A stretch of 38,447 bases of DNA from an uncultured bacterium (GCA_900319365.1 ONOE01000016.1:1-38447); one strand, 5' to 3'. Shown: positions 8,143-17,254, counted from the first letter of the stretch. The notes: generated by a model not told the origin, from the sequence alone. Numbers and translations: made by a program.

Positions 8143-9112
8143 TATTTTCCTCATCTTCCTTTGGTAAAGTATCTTGTTTTGGATCGTAACTTGGATCGTT
8201 TACACCTGTAATTAAATAGCCGGCTTCTGCACCAACCAAGAACGGTGTATAAATATCAGTTGCTCTGATATATTTAACTTTGTTGCCTTCTTTGTTGTAT
8301 TCATCAACATTTAGGGCATCTTTTTTACGAACCGTATAACCGTAAGACGGATCGTATTCGGTTCTTGATGCACCTAATTTTGGAACATAAGCCAAGACAA
8401 TGTTGTCTCTCCAAATTCGAGTGAAATTACCATTTGCATCGGCGAATATTGATTTACCGATTACAATGTTTTCAATTTCAAAGAACTCTTTTAATAGTTC
8501 AAGAGTAACCAGTTTGTTTTGGTTATTTGAAATTAAACCTTTTAATTGGTAGTTTCTTTTCAAAACACGCCAAGCATCTTCACCGATAACCATTGTGTTT
8601 GGATCTTGTGCAATTTTAGATGAAACGGCATTTTTTGCATCATCAATTACACCCTGCGGATCTGACACTTTCCAATTGAAACAAGACTTGCCTGATAAAA
8701 TCTTTTTATTGCTTGAATCATATCTTGAAAGGTCTTGTGCCAAATCTGCACATTCTTTTTCGTGTTTTAATTGCAGACCGTTTGTAACAACATTAGTTGC
8801 GTGTAATTGCAATTTTACTTTTTCAGCTTCCTGTTCTTCTCTGTAATCGATAGGATATGAAAGATCGTGTTCTGTTAATGTTGCAGTATGTTTTGAGAAA
8901 CCCTGCGGAGAAATAACATTAGAGTTTGCACGAATTGCTCTTTCAGTATCGTAGATATTGAACGCTTCTTTGTTAAATTGAAAAATATCAATTTTCTCTT
9001 TTTCAGAATAGATGGTCGGGAATAAGACATCTGCGACAAAAGCATTGTTTCTGTAACCACGAGCAACTTCTGAAAGGTACGCATTTATGCGTAAATCTTC
9101 AAGTCTTCCCAT
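8135..9112 (-). CDS. Major capsid protein
   Basis: A 325-aa major head protein, HK97-fold type by its organisation. It has an N-terminal arm ('NAYLSEVARGYRNNAFVAD'), a domain beginning 'YPIDYREEQEAEK', a P-domain-like 'KIAQDPNTMVIGEDAWRVLKRN', and C-terminal strands 'VLAYVPKLGA' to 'FLVGAEAGYLI'. Position right after the protease/scaffold gene and before the decoration and gp36 genes identifies it as the counterpart of Mu gpT. It is not close in wording to Mu gpT itself and looks nearer to the major capsid variants of other Mu-like prophages. Confidence 0.85.
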   Translation of the reverse strand: MGRLEDLRINAYLSEVARGYRNNAFVADVLFPTIYSEKEKIDIFQFNKEAFNIYDTERAIRANSNVISPQGFSKHTATLTEHDLSYPIDYREEQEAEKVKLQLHATNVVTNGLQLKHEKECADLAQDLSRYDSSNKKILSGKSCFNWKVSDPQGVIDDAKNAVSSKIAQDPNTMVIGEDAWRVLKRNYQLKGLISNNQNKLVTLELLKEFFEIENIVIGKSIFADANGNFTRIWRDNIVLAYVPKLGASRTEYDPSYGYTVRKKDALNVDEYNKEGNKVKYIRATDIYTPFLVGAEAGYLITGVNDPSYDPKQDTLPKEDEENNG

Positions 9113-9121
9113 TTGCTCTCC

Positions 9122-10123
9122 TTAAATATTTAATTTTAGTAATGCATCTCTGAATGAGATTTGTTCTTTAGCGGCAAGTGCTTTTGCCTCTTTGAAAATT
9201 TCCAAACTGTCCTCATCGGCATTTGTAAATTTATCTTCTTCGGTGCTTGTAGCATCTGCTTGCTTTTCTTTAGTAGCAAGCTCTTGATATGTGATTTGGT
9301 TAGGCAAAGATTCAATAAAAGATTTAAAGCCATCAATGACTGGTGAATCTTCGCCGAACTTTTTCACATTATCTAATTCCTGTAAAACAGAAAGGACAAT
9401 GTCTTTGTTTGCAGGAACGAGGATACCCTTTGTTATTTGTGCATCAATAAACTCGTTGAACTCTTTGTTTTTTAGAGATGTTTTAATCTCGTTCAACTCA
9501 CGTTCAATAGCATCTTTACCTTCTGCTTTTTCTTTGAAAGATGCGACTTCATCTGTTAATGCATTGATTTTGTCTTTTAATGATTTAATAGTTTCAAGTT
9601 TTTGATGACGATTTTCGTCTTTTTGTTTAAATTTAGCCACTTGATCTTCCAAATCATCGATTTGTTTTTTGAGTGCATCTATATCCTCTTGAGAGAATTT
9701 ATCTGCATCATCTTCAGTTTCATCTGATTCAAACTCGTAGGTGTCAGATTCAGCTTCCATAAATTTGATTGCTTCCAATCCCTTAACTTGAGGAATTGCC
9801 GCACCTAAAAATGAAACTGCTTTTAAATATGCACCTTTACCTTCAAGATTTCTGTATAACTCAACGGAAACTTTTTTATATTTCCCTGCGTTAACATCTT
9901 TTTCAAATTCTTCCGGCACATCTTTAAAACATACCTTTAACTTGTCATTCTCTGCTTTTACATCTTGCACCCATCCGTATGCAGGACCGGACTGTTGGTG
10001 GTCAATTGTAATCGGAGCTTCGCAGAACTTTGGATCATAGTTTGATGCAATTTCTGCAATTTGCTTTTTTGTAAATTTGCCTTGCGGATAAACGCCGGCT
10101 TTGAAAACTTCAAAATACTTCAT
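9122..10123 (-). CDS. Head maturation protease / scaffold (Mu gpI-like)
   Basis: A 333-aa prohead protease with fused scaffold. The N-terminal ~130 residues are the Mu I-protein protease domain: 'GKFTKKQIAEIASNYDP', 'ITIDHQQSGPAYGWV' with the probable catalytic His, and 'KKVSVELY' with the probable catalytic Ser. Residues ~145-240 are a long acidic coiled coil, the scaffold part (Mu gpZ equivalent, often an internal start). The start at 10123 is preferred over 10156 because AAGGTT precedes it. It is the first gene of the minus-strand late operon. Confidence 0.88.
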   Translation of the reverse strand: MKYFEVFKAGVYPQGKFTKKQIAEIASNYDPKFCEAPITIDHQQSGPAYGWVQDVKAENDKLKVCFKDVPEEFEKDVNAGKYKKVSVELYRNLEGKGAYLKAVSFLGAAIPQVKGLEAIKFMEAESDTYEFESDETEDDADKFSQEDIDALKKQIDDLEDQVAKFKQKDENRHQKLETIKSLKDKINALTDEVASFKEKAEGKDAIERELNEIKTSLKNKEFNEFIDAQITKGILVPANKDIVLSVLQELDNVKKFGEDSPVIDGFKSFIESLPNQITYQELATKEKQADATSTEEDKFTNADEDSLEIFKEAKALAAKEQISFRDALLKLNI

Positions 10124-10356
10124 TCGATAACCTTCTTTTAAATTTAAGTAATACAAAACTTTCTCTTACACACACTATAAATGGTGTTTCTGACCATTTT
10201 CAAATGACTTTTACTTATATTTTTTTATGAAATAGTCATTTGAATATTCTTTGTAAATACAGTTAAACTGTGTGCATAACCCCTTAATTAATTTGTATGG
10301 TTGTTAAGCCGAAAGGCTTTCAACCCCTTTTCTTTCTACAACAGCAAAGGAGTATT
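10124..10356. promoter_or_regulatory. Divergent late promoter region with inverted repeats
   Basis: This 233-bp gap separates the two divergent late operons. A perfect 11-bp inverted repeat TTCAAATGACT/AGTCATTTGAA lies at 10199-10209 and 10234-10244. A second repeat, AAATGGT/ACCATTT, is at 10179-10185 and 10193-10199, and a third dyad, ACAGTTAAACTGT, is at 10259-10271. On the minus strand TTGAAA-18 bp-TATAGT (10174-10203) is a plausible promoter for the capsid operon. On the plus strand TTGTAA-17 bp-GCATAA (10251-10279) is a weaker candidate. A GAAA-tetraloop hairpin (10306-10319) is in the plus-strand leader. The dyads are the natural place for the Mor/C-like activator, by inference. Confidence 0.65.
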
Positions 10357-10602
10357 ATGGATATTTTTGAAACTTTATCACCATTTATCGAGAATGTTGG
10401 TTTTCCTGCGTTAATATTCGCTATTTGGTACATTTATCACCAAGCTCAAGTTAAGGCTTTTGAAAAGATTATTCAGAACAATTTTGAAATCTTAAAAGAC
10501 TTACTTGAAACAAATCAATACCATGCGGCATTGCTTTCAAGAATTGAAAGTAAGATTGATAACAATTTATGGTGTCCTCTTTTGAAAAAGGAGGTTCAAT
10601 AA
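10357..10602 (+). CDS. Small membrane protein, possible holin
   Basis: An 81-aa protein starting at the ATG after AAAGGAG (10357). The N-terminal half has one hydrophobic segment, 'VGFPALIFAIWYIYHQ', at about residues 13-28. It is followed by an amphipathic helical region and a short 'CPLLKKEVQ' tail. Layout resembles BhlA-type small holins or the membrane proteins that precede terminase in Mu-like phages. It is the first gene of the plus-strand late operon. No endolysin is adjacent (the amidase is 13 kb downstream), so the holin assignment is weak. Confidence 0.6.
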   Translation: MDIFETLSPFIENVGFPALIFAIWYIYHQAQVKAFEKIIQNNFEILKDLLETNQYHAALLSRIESKIDNNLWCPLLKKEVQ

Positions 10603-10845
10603 ATGAATCCTGAAAGACTACAACTTAAAGGAATGCTCGCAGAATCTAAAAAACAGTATGGAGAATTAAAAACGCAAGCTTCCGGCTACGTTCTTATTAT
10701 TCGTTCATTACTTAACCCATACGAAGATGTATCAAAACTTGATACTGAAAAAGCATTGTCATCTATGAAATTACTTTATGATGTCCAAGCTGAATTAAAA
10801 GAAGTAACACAAAAAATTAAAAATTTGGAGGCGGAACTTGAATAG
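10603..10845 (+). CDS. Small coiled-coil protein upstream of terminase
   Basis: An 80-aa helical, charged protein (MNPERLQLKGMLAESKKQYG...), with a C-terminal heptad-rich segment 'DVQAELKEVTQKIKNLEAEL'. AAGGAGG precedes its ATG, and it is in the place occupied in Mu by gp25/gp26, the small helical proteins before the terminase genes. It overlaps the terminase small subunit by 8 bp. No enzymatic motif is seen. Confidence 0.65.
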   Translation: MNPERLQLKGMLAESKKQYGELKTQASGYVLIIRSLLNPYEDVSKLDTEKALSSMKLLYDVQAELKEVTQKIKNLEAELE

Positions 10846-11284
10846 TAAAAAGCATTTATTCAGCGAAGCCGAGAGGCTTTATATTTTTCAAAACAAAAAT
10901 ATTGACACCATTGCCAATGAGCTTAATCTCAATCGCAAAACAATTATGGCTTGGAAAGAAGAAGGCGATTGGGGAAATAGACGAAAAGAATATTTTAAAT
11001 CTAAGCAAACCTTTCATGAAGAGTTATATGAGTTTGCTCGTAGCTTAATGAAAGGTATTTCTGAAGATATGAAAGCAGGTGAAAAAATTGATCCGGGAAG
11101 AATGTATGCGTTTTGCAAAGTAATACCAATGTTTGCAAAAGTTAAAGACTACGAGGATGTTGTCGCTAGAGCTAAAACGAAGAATCCGGCAAAAGGTTTA
11201 ACACCTGAATTAATTGCACAAATCGAACAGGATATTTTAGGTATTCCACCTCAAACAGAATCAGAAGATGAAGAACAACTATAA
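10838..11284 (+). CDS. Terminase small subunit (Mu gp27-like, DUF1804)
   Basis: A 148-aa protein with an N-terminal helix-turn-helix, 'TIANELNLNRKTIMAWKEEGDW', typical of DUF1804/Mu gp27 small terminases (first part of the motif shown). A helical oligomerisation region follows and an acidic C-terminus ends 'ESEDEEQL'. The start codon is TTG, with GGAGG six bases upstream, and overlaps the previous gene. It would recognise phage DNA and recruit the large subunit, which begins 17 bases before this gene ends. Confidence 0.85.
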   Translation: MNSKKHLFSEAERLYIFQNKNIDTIANELNLNRKTIMAWKEEGDWGNRRKEYFKSKQTFHEELYEFARSLMKGISEDMKAGEKIDPGRMYAFCKVIPMFAKVKDYEDVVARAKTKNPAKGLTPELIAQIEQDILGIPPQTESEDEEQL

Positions 11285-12617
11285 ATCATTTTTTCTGCCA
11301 TATCAACTGAGATGGCTGAACGATAAATCAAAAGTAAAAATTTGGGAAAAATCCCGAAGAATAGGAGCGACATATGTACAAAGTTATGAAGACGTAAGGG
11401 ACTGTGTTTATAAGCGAGTCCCTGCCGTTTGGTTTTCATCAGCGGATGAATCTGCCGCACGAGAATATATTGATTATTGCGAACAATGGACAAAACTCTT
11501 CAATGTAGCGGCAAAATCATTGGGTGAAGTAATTATTGATAACGATAAAGATATAAAGGCATTTGTAATTGAATTTAACAACGGTACAAAAATTCACGCA
11601 CTTTCTTCAAACCCTAAAGGATTCCGTTCAAAGGGTGGAAAAGTTGTACTTGATGAATTTGCCTTTCACAAATCACCCATGGAGTTATGGAAAGCTGCAC
11701 GACCATGTATTACTTGGGGATACCCTTTGCGGATACTCTCAACGCACAACGGGCAGAATTGCTTATATTATAAATTCATCGATCAAGTCCTAAAAGGAAA
11801 ATTAAATTGGAGTCATCACAAAGTCCCGATCCAACTTGCAGTTGATGAAGGATTGGTTGATAAAATCTACGGAAGAGCAACGACTCAAGAGGAAAGACAA
11901 GACTGGTTAGATGAACAATGCAGAGATTGTTTTGATGACTATACTTGGTTTCAGGAATACTGCTGTATCGCAATTGACGAGGCTTGTGCATTCTTACCTT
12001 ATGATTTGATTTCAACTTGTGAATCAACCGATGTTTTAAAACCGCTTGATGAAATTAAAGGCGATTTATATGTCGGAATAGACATCGGAAGAAGAAAGGA
12101 TTTAACGGTTATATGGTGTATTGAAAGGTTTGAAAACAATAAATACACAAGAAAAGTTAAAGTTCTTGAAAAGACTCCGTTCCATATCCAATACGAGATA
12201 ATTTCAGAAATTCTGAAACATCCGAAATTAAGAAGGTGTTGCATAGATAGTACGGGAATCGGTATGCAATTAGCAGAACAAGCAGTCAGAAATTTTGGGC
12301 AATATCGTGTGGAAGCGGTTATGTTTACAAATAAATCCAAAGAGGAAATGGCATACAACCTCCGCACCAACTTTGAAGATAAGCAAGTGGTCATTCCTGC
12401 GGAACACGATATCCGAGAAGATTTGCACTCAATTCAAAAGATTACTACCAAAGCCGGCAATATTCGTTTTGATGCAGAGACCTCCGAAGTTAACGGACAT
12501 GCCGACAGATTTTGGGCATTAGCATTGGCTTTAATTGCCTGTGGTACGCCATACACCCCAATTGATATTACAACTCGAAAAAGATATGAAACCTTAAAAC
12601 TCATAGAATCGTTTTAA
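11268..12617 (+). CDS. Terminase large subunit (Mu gp28-like)
   Basis: A 449-aa packaging ATPase/nuclease. The ATPase domain has the Mu-type Walker A variant 'EKSRRIGATY' (about residues 27-36), a Walker B 'KVVLDEFAFH' (about 125-134) and the coupling motif 'LSTHNG'. The RNase H-like nuclease domain has acidic residues in 'YVGIDIGRRKDLTVI' (about 268), 'CCIDSTGIG' (about 325) and 'NGHADRFWALALAL' (about 410). It packages DNA by the Mu headful mode, presumably starting in phage and running into host DNA. Portal, its docking partner, is on the opposite strand. Confidence 0.95.
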   Translation: MKNNYKSFFLPYQLRWLNDKSKVKIWEKSRRIGATYVQSYEDVRDCVYKRVPAVWFSSADESAAREYIDYCEQWTKLFNVAAKSLGEVIIDNDKDIKAFVIEFNNGTKIHALSSNPKGFRSKGGKVVLDEFAFHKSPMELWKAARPCITWGYPLRILSTHNGQNCLYYKFIDQVLKGKLNWSHHKVPIQLAVDEGLVDKIYGRATTQEERQDWLDEQCRDCFDDYTWFQEYCCIAIDEACAFLPYDLISTCESTDVLKPLDEIKGDLYVGIDIGRRKDLTVIWCIERFENNKYTRKVKVLEKTPFHIQYEIISEILKHPKLRRCCIDSTGIGMQLAEQAVRNFGQYRVEAVMFTNKSKEEMAYNLRTNFEDKQVVIPAEHDIREDLHSIQKITTKAGNIRFDAETSEVNGHADRFWALALALIACGTPYTPIDITTRKRYETLKLIESF

Positions 12618-12749
12618 AGGCTCTTAAAAATATCTACATGGTAACTTTATATTCCCCCGACCATAAAAATTTAATTACGAGCCTGTTGAACACTTTTTGA
12701 ACAACATAAAAACCAAACTTGAATACAAAAATTTAAGAGGAGATAAAAA

Positions 12750-13043
12750 ATGACAAAAAAAATTAATTTACCATCAGGAAAAATTGCAACATTGAAAAAA
12801 GGAAGAGGATTTGACCTCCTGCAAGCCCAACAAAAAGCAAAGACATCTGAAGAGATTCCTTATGCTCTTATTGCTGAACTTGCTGAAATAGACGGTCAAA
12901 AGTTAGTTTACGAAGATATTTTAGAACTTGACTTGGAAGATGTAATCGCTCTTCAGGCTGAAATATCGGGAAAGTTTACGGATGCGAAAGCCACAGAGGT
13001 AAAGGAAACGACTCAAAAACCTCTCGAACAAGAAATTGCATAG
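12750..13043 (+). CDS. Tail assembly chaperone, short form (P2 E / lambda G analogue)
   Basis: A 97-aa product ending at TAG 13041-13043. It is a small, acidic, helical protein (MTKKINLPSGKIATL...) placed directly before the tape measure, where tail phages carry the two-part assembly chaperone. AGAGGAGA precedes the ATG. The 130-bp gap before it has no gene. Its 3' part carries a slippery site that permits a longer product. Confidence 0.82.
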   Translation: MTKKINLPSGKIATLKKGRGFDLLQAQQKAKTSEEIPYALIAELAEIDGQKLVYEDILELDLEDVIALQAEISGKFTDAKATEVKETTQKPLEQEIA

Positions 13044-13213
13044 ATGTTTTGCCTGATTCTCAATCAATAATTCATCTGTGCAAAATAACGGGATGGCAGT
13101 ATTCCGAGATAGGAAAAATGTCCATCCCACAAATCGCATACTGGTGCAAAGAGGCAATTAAGTACACGAATAATCAAAATACGGAGTTAGAGGAACAATG
13201 CTCGACACTATGA
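12750..13213 (+). CDS. Tail assembly chaperone, -1 frameshift fusion (E-E' / G-GT type)
   Basis: After G GGA AAG (12968-12974) the -1 frame is open with no stop from there to TGA 13211-13213. It adds about 80 residues, including 'IIHLCKITGWQYSEIGKMS' and 'IPQIAYWCKEAIKY', which resemble the P2 E' / 'GpE' extension (W...SL.EL..W pattern). This second part has no start codon or ribosome binding site of its own in the right place. The fusion ends 16 bases inside the tape measure gene. The two proteins together usually chaperone the tape measure protein during tube assembly. Confidence 0.78.
12968..12974 (+). promoter_or_regulatory. Slippery heptamer for programmed -1 frameshift
   Basis: The heptamer GGGAAAG lies in the proper register, G GGA AAG, with GGA and AAG as zero-frame codons. 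This is the same heptamer used in the lambda G/GT gene. Both tRNAs can re-pair after slipping back one base. The -1 frame downstream is open for about 240 bp and encodes a P2 E'-like segment. Confidence 0.8.
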
Positions 13214-15651
13214 TGAAAGTATCATTAACTCTTGTAGCCATCGACAAAATGTCGAGGGTTATTCGTGATGCGGTTTCAAAGTCTGAAACAGAGTTTGATA
13301 AACTTCAAAGGAAAATAAATCAAACCTCTGAACGTTTAGATAAGCTCGGTCAAAATATGACAAAGGTTGGTGCAGGACTAACTGCGATTGGAACTGGTCT
13401 TGCATATAAACTCGGAATAACGGAAGCGATCCCGGAAGCGATTGCGTTGGAACATCAATTAAGAGAATTGGGGAATGTCGGTCAACTATCTGCTGAACAA
13501 TTAAAGGAAATGGATGAGCGACTTGGCTCGATTTCAAGATATACAAACCAAAGTCGTGGTGAAATTGCAGAAGGTTTAAATGTTCTTGTTGCATCAGGTA
13601 TTGATCCTACTGCCGCACTTGACTATATGAATGTAATCGGTCGAACCGCAACAGCGGCACAAGCAGAAATAGTTGATATTTCAAAAACCGCATTCTCTGT
13701 TACTGATAACTTAAAAGTCAATGTAAATGACCTCGCTAAAACGATGGATATTTTGGCACAAGCAGGAAAAGAGGGCAGATTTGAATTAAAAGATATGTCT
13801 GCCGCATTCCCAAGTTTGACCGCAGGTGCAAGTATGCTCGGTATGAGAGGTGTACCGGCTGTTGCTGAATTAGGTGCGGCACTTCAAGTCGCAATGAAGG
13901 GTGCAGGATCTGCTCCCGAAGCGGCAACAAATTTTGAAAGTTTCTTACAAGCAATAACATCACCAATGGCGGTTAATCGATTTAAGGAATTATACGGAGT
14001 AAATCTTCCGGCATTCTTAAATCAGGTTATTGCCGAGAATAAAGATCCGATTGAAGAGATGGTTGTTTTAATCAACCAGTTAACAGGCGGAGATGTATTT
14101 AAGGTTTCGGAAATATTCAGGAATAAAACGGACTTGAACTTCCTTAAACCTATGATGCAGAACCTCGATGAATATCGAAGAATTAAAGCATCAGCTCTTG
14201 GTGCAGACGGCATTATGGATGAGGACTTTAACCACATGTTGGAAACAACATCGGAACAATTCAAACTCCTAAAAATCAATATGAAAGAGTTAGTGTTCCC
14301 TCATTTGCACAAACCGATTGAAAAAATAAACGAACTGCTGACGAAGATAAACAAACATCCAATCCTACAAAAGGGAATCTTCTCTGCTATTATCGGAACT
14401 ATTGGACTCGGATTAGTTCTCACAACTCTTGGAACAGCCACGATGCTTGTCGGAAAACTTGTTAAAGGTTATGGCACATTTTTAGGATACGCAAGAGATT
14501 TAACTCCTGTTTTAGTTCAGAATTCAATAAAATTACTTGAATTTTTAGGATTGAACACGACTGCTCACAACCTCACTTTTGGCAGAAAAATTATGCAAGC
14601 CGGAAATCCTCTTGGCTTGGATATGAAAAACTTTTCACTTGGAAACGGCTTAATGGCTGACATTCGCAGAATAGATAATAATTTGCGTGAAGGCATAATT
14701 AAAGGCTTTAAGGAACTGCCTGCAAATATATCAAAGTCGGGTGTTGCTCTTAAGGATTGGACTGTTACTTCAATCAGAGCAATTCCTGCTAATTTCACTC
14801 GTGGTTTAATTGCGTTCAAAAACGGTTTCCTTGGCATACCGGGAATGATTAGTAAGGCAATTATGGCTTTCAGAGCATTTTCAGTTACACTTCTTACTTC
14901 CCCGATTGGTTGGATTGCACTTGCAATAGGTGCGGTCGTGTTTGTGATTTACAAGTATTGGAAACCTATAACGGCATTTTTCAGAGGTTTATGGAAAGGA
15001 TTAAAAGAGGGACTACAACCTTTAATGCCTTTATTTAAAAGATTAGCCGTTGCACTTGAGCCTGTCCTTAAACCAATAAAAGCAATAATTGACTGGTTTA
15101 AGAAACTCATCAAGCCTGTCGAGGACACAGGCGGTAAAGCAGAATCAATGGGATTAAAGTTCGGAAAAGCAATCGCAAGTGTAATCGTGAAACTTGTCGA
15201 ACTCGTAACCAAAGCGGCAGAGTTTGGCAGAAAAATAGGAGATATGCTCGCAGGTGGTATTATTTCTAAATTCGCCAAAGTCAAAGAAGCAATAGGGAAA
15301 ATGACTCAAATTATTAGAGATCACCTCCCACATTCACCTGCGAAGACCGGCCCACTCAAAGACCTGAATAAATTAAAAATTATTGAAACAATCGTTTCAA
15401 CAATGAAACCTGCTCCTTTGGTAAATGCTATGAATAAGAATTTAGGACTTATGATTGGCGGTATTAAAGGAAACATTGGAAGAGTCGGAATCGGAGGCGG
15501 TTCATCTTTTGTTGTTAATTATTCCCCGACAATATCAATGCCGTCAGGAACAACAAAGGATGAATTCTCACAACTTCTAAAAAGGCACAAAGACGAAGTT
15601 GTTGCGTTATTAAAGAGAGAATTTGAACGGAAAGAGAGGTTGGCTTACTGA
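13198..15651 (+). CDS. Tail tape measure protein
   Basis: An 817-aa tape measure protein that sets tail length and helps DNA pass the membrane. The N-terminal region is coiled coil, followed by a TP901-type core ('GEIAEGLNVLVASGIDPTAA', 'AMKGAGSAPEAATNFESFLQ'). Two hydrophobic regions lie near residues 390-415 and 560-590. The C-terminal part has the conserved 'IRDHLPHSPAKTGPLKDL' segment seen in many tape measures. AGAGGA precedes the ATG. At about 817 residues, a tail of roughly 120 nm would be expected at 1.5 Å per residue (inference). Confidence 0.93.
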   Translation: MLDTMMKVSLTLVAIDKMSRVIRDAVSKSETEFDKLQRKINQTSERLDKLGQNMTKVGAGLTAIGTGLAYKLGITEAIPEAIALEHQLRELGNVGQLSAEQLKEMDERLGSISRYTNQSRGEIAEGLNVLVASGIDPTAALDYMNVIGRTATAAQAEIVDISKTAFSVTDNLKVNVNDLAKTMDILAQAGKEGRFELKDMSAAFPSLTAGASMLGMRGVPAVAELGAALQVAMKGAGSAPEAATNFESFLQAITSPMAVNRFKELYGVNLPAFLNQVIAENKDPIEEMVVLINQLTGGDVFKVSEIFRNKTDLNFLKPMMQNLDEYRRIKASALGADGIMDEDFNHMLETTSEQFKLLKINMKELVFPHLHKPIEKINELLTKINKHPILQKGIFSAIIGTIGLGLVLTTLGTATMLVGKLVKGYGTFLGYARDLTPVLVQNSIKLLEFLGLNTTAHNLTFGRKIMQAGNPLGLDMKNFSLGNGLMADIRRIDNNLREGIIKGFKELPANISKSGVALKDWTVTSIRAIPANFTRGLIAFKNGFLGIPGMISKAIMAFRAFSVTLLTSPIGWIALAIGAVVFVIYKYWKPITAFFRGLWKGLKEGLQPLMPLFKRLAVALEPVLKPIKAIIDWFKKLIKPVEDTGGKAESMGLKFGKAIASVIVKLVELVTKAAEFGRKIGDMLAGGIISKFAKVKEAIGKMTQIIRDHLPHSPAKTGPLKDLNKLKIIETIVSTMKPAPLVNAMNKNLGLMIGGIKGNIGRVGIGGGSSFVVNYSPTISMPSGTTKDEFSQLLKRHKDEVVALLKREFERKERLAY

Positions 15652-16073
15652 TGTTCGCTCAATTAGGTGATATTCAATTCGATTTAATAACATACTTTGA
15701 CGGAATAAATTCAACCGTAACTTACAACTACGCAGAACACGAGCGAATAAACAACAAAACCCTCTTACAGTTTATGGGTGAGAACCTGCAAGAGTTCACA
15801 ATAAAACTGAATTTACATTCAAACTTCTGTGTGCCGGAAGATGAAATTCTAAAAATAAGAACGGAAGCACAACTCGGAAAACCGCTCAAATTCATAAAAG
15901 GGAATGGCGAATATGTCGGAGCATTCGTTATATCTCAAATCCAAAAGACAACAGAACAAACAAGTCCTGAAGGTGATTTAATTGCTATTCAAGTTGAACT
16001 TCAACTAAAAGAATACGCAGGAAAAATACCTGAAGACGAGGAAGAAGAAAAAGGACTTAAGAAGAAAGAATGA
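15651..16073 (+). CDS. Tail protein GpU-like
   Basis: A 140-aa protein matching the P2 gpU family pattern: 'FAQLGDIQFDL', 'GENLQEFTIKLNLH' and 'GKPLKFIKGNGEYVGAFVI' with the 'G.PL.L..G.G...G..VI' signature. P2 gpU caps or terminates the tail tube. It starts at the tape measure stop codon and overlaps gpX by four bases. The tail is highly charged (EDEEEEKGLKKKE). Confidence 0.85.
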   Translation: MFAQLGDIQFDLITYFDGINSTVTYNYAEHERINNKTLLQFMGENLQEFTIKLNLHSNFCVPEDEILKIRTEAQLGKPLKFIKGNGEYVGAFVISQIQKTTEQTSPEGDLIAIQVELQLKEYAGKIPEDEEEEKGLKKKE

Positions 16074-16285
16074 GCGAATATTACTCATACATCACAAAAG
16101 ACAAAGACCGATGGGATTTAATAGCAAATAAATTTTATAAAAATCCCTCAAAATATGAGCCCATTATAAAAGCAAATCCCGATGTCCCAGTCACCCCAAT
16201 TTTAGATTCAGGGATACATTTAAGAATTCCCGTCTTGGATGAATCCGAAACAATTAAGTTTACTTTACCCCCATGGAAAAAATAA
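16070..16285 (+). CDS. Tail protein X (P2 gpX-like, LysM-type)
   Basis: A 71-aa protein with a single LysM-like fold: 'DRWDLIANKFYKNPSKYEPI' then 'NPDVPVTPILDSGIHLRIP'. It is typical of P2 gpX, a baseplate/hub-associated tail protein. ATGA overlap with gpU and direct abutment to gpD follow the P2 order U-X-D. Confidence 0.88.
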   Translation: MSEYYSYITKDKDRWDLIANKFYKNPSKYEPIIKANPDVPVTPILDSGIHLRIPVLDESETIKFTLPPWKK

Positions 16286-17254
16286 ATGCTAACACCAATT
16301 TTTAAATTAGAATACAATCACAAAAATATAACCGATGACGTTTCGGATTACGTTCTCACTATTGAATATTCCGACTACGAGCAGGGACAAAGTGATGAAA
16401 TTACGATCACTTTTGAAGATACAGAAGGACTTTGGAATGGTTCTTGGATACCTTCAAAGGGTGATGCTCTTCGTTTGTATATTGGTTATGCAGGGGAGAA
16501 ATTGTTAAACTGCGGAATATTTGAGATTGATGAGATCGAATACAATTCCCCACCTGACATATTAATTGTTAAAGCACTTGCGACAGGAATCAAAAAAGCA
16601 TTCCGTCAGCCAAACTCTGTCGGATACGAAAATAAAACATTAAAACAAATTGCAAATGAAATTGCCAAAAAGCACGAGTTAACTCTTGTAGGTGAAATTG
16701 ACGATATCAAAGTCGAAAGGATAACTCAAAACCAAGAGAGAGATTTGTCTTTCCTGAAAAGATTATCAGAACAATATGGATATATTTTCAAAATAGCAGA
16801 TGGAAATCTTGTGTTCTATAAATCTGAAAAGTTAATCTCTGCTGATTCTGCGAAAATAATTTATAAATCAGATTTATCAAGTTTGCGTTTAACAGAAAAA
16901 ACAAGCCACGCATATAAATCTGTTTCTGTAGCATATAGAAATCCAAAAACAGGAAAAGATGTAACTGCGACTGCTAAAAATCCAAATTGTGTCAAAGGTG
17001 ATACTCTTAAAATCTCTGTTAGAGCAGAGAATAAACAACAGGCTCTTTTACAGGCAAAGGCGGCACTTGCTAAAGGTAACTATACCATTGAAGGTTCTTT
17101 ATCAATGCCGGGAAACCCTTATTTAATCGCAGGATTAAATACTGAACTTAAAGATCTCGGTTATTTTTCAGGGAAATATCATATAACTGAAGCTCACCAC
17201 ATAATCGATAAAACTTCAGGTTATGCAACAAGTTTGGAGGTGAAATCGTGTTAA
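16286..17254 (+). CDS. Baseplate hub protein (P2 gpD-like, late control D)
   Basis: A 322-aa protein of the gpD / T4 gp27-like hub family. It shows 'DYVLTIEYSDYEQGQSDEIT', 'PSKGDALRLYIGY', 'PPDILIVKALATG', 'QERDLSFLKRLSEQYGYIF' and the C-terminal 'YHITEAHHIIDKTSGY' in family order. It forms the trimeric hub that carries the spike. The start is immediately after the gpX stop. Despite the historical name 'late control', it is structural here. Confidence 0.9.
   Translation: MLTPIFKLEYNHKNITDDVSDYVLTIEYSDYEQGQSDEITITFEDTEGLWNGSWIPSKGDALRLYIGYAGEKLLNCGIFEIDEIEYNSPPDILIVKALATGIKKAFRQPNSVGYENKTLKQIANEIAKKHELTLVGEIDDIKVERITQNQERDLSFLKRLSEQYGYIFKIADGNLVFYKSEKLISADSAKIIYKSDLSSLRLTEKTSHAYKSVSVAYRNPKTGKDVTATAKNPNCVKGDTLKISVRAENKQQALLQAKAALAKGNYTIEGSLSMPGNPYLIAGLNTELKDLGYFSGKYHITEAHHIIDKTSGYATSLEVKSC

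Noticed and set aside
13259..15284. Several minus-strand frames opposite the tape measure gene
   Set aside because: Shadows of a strong coding region; no ribosome binding sites and no family features.
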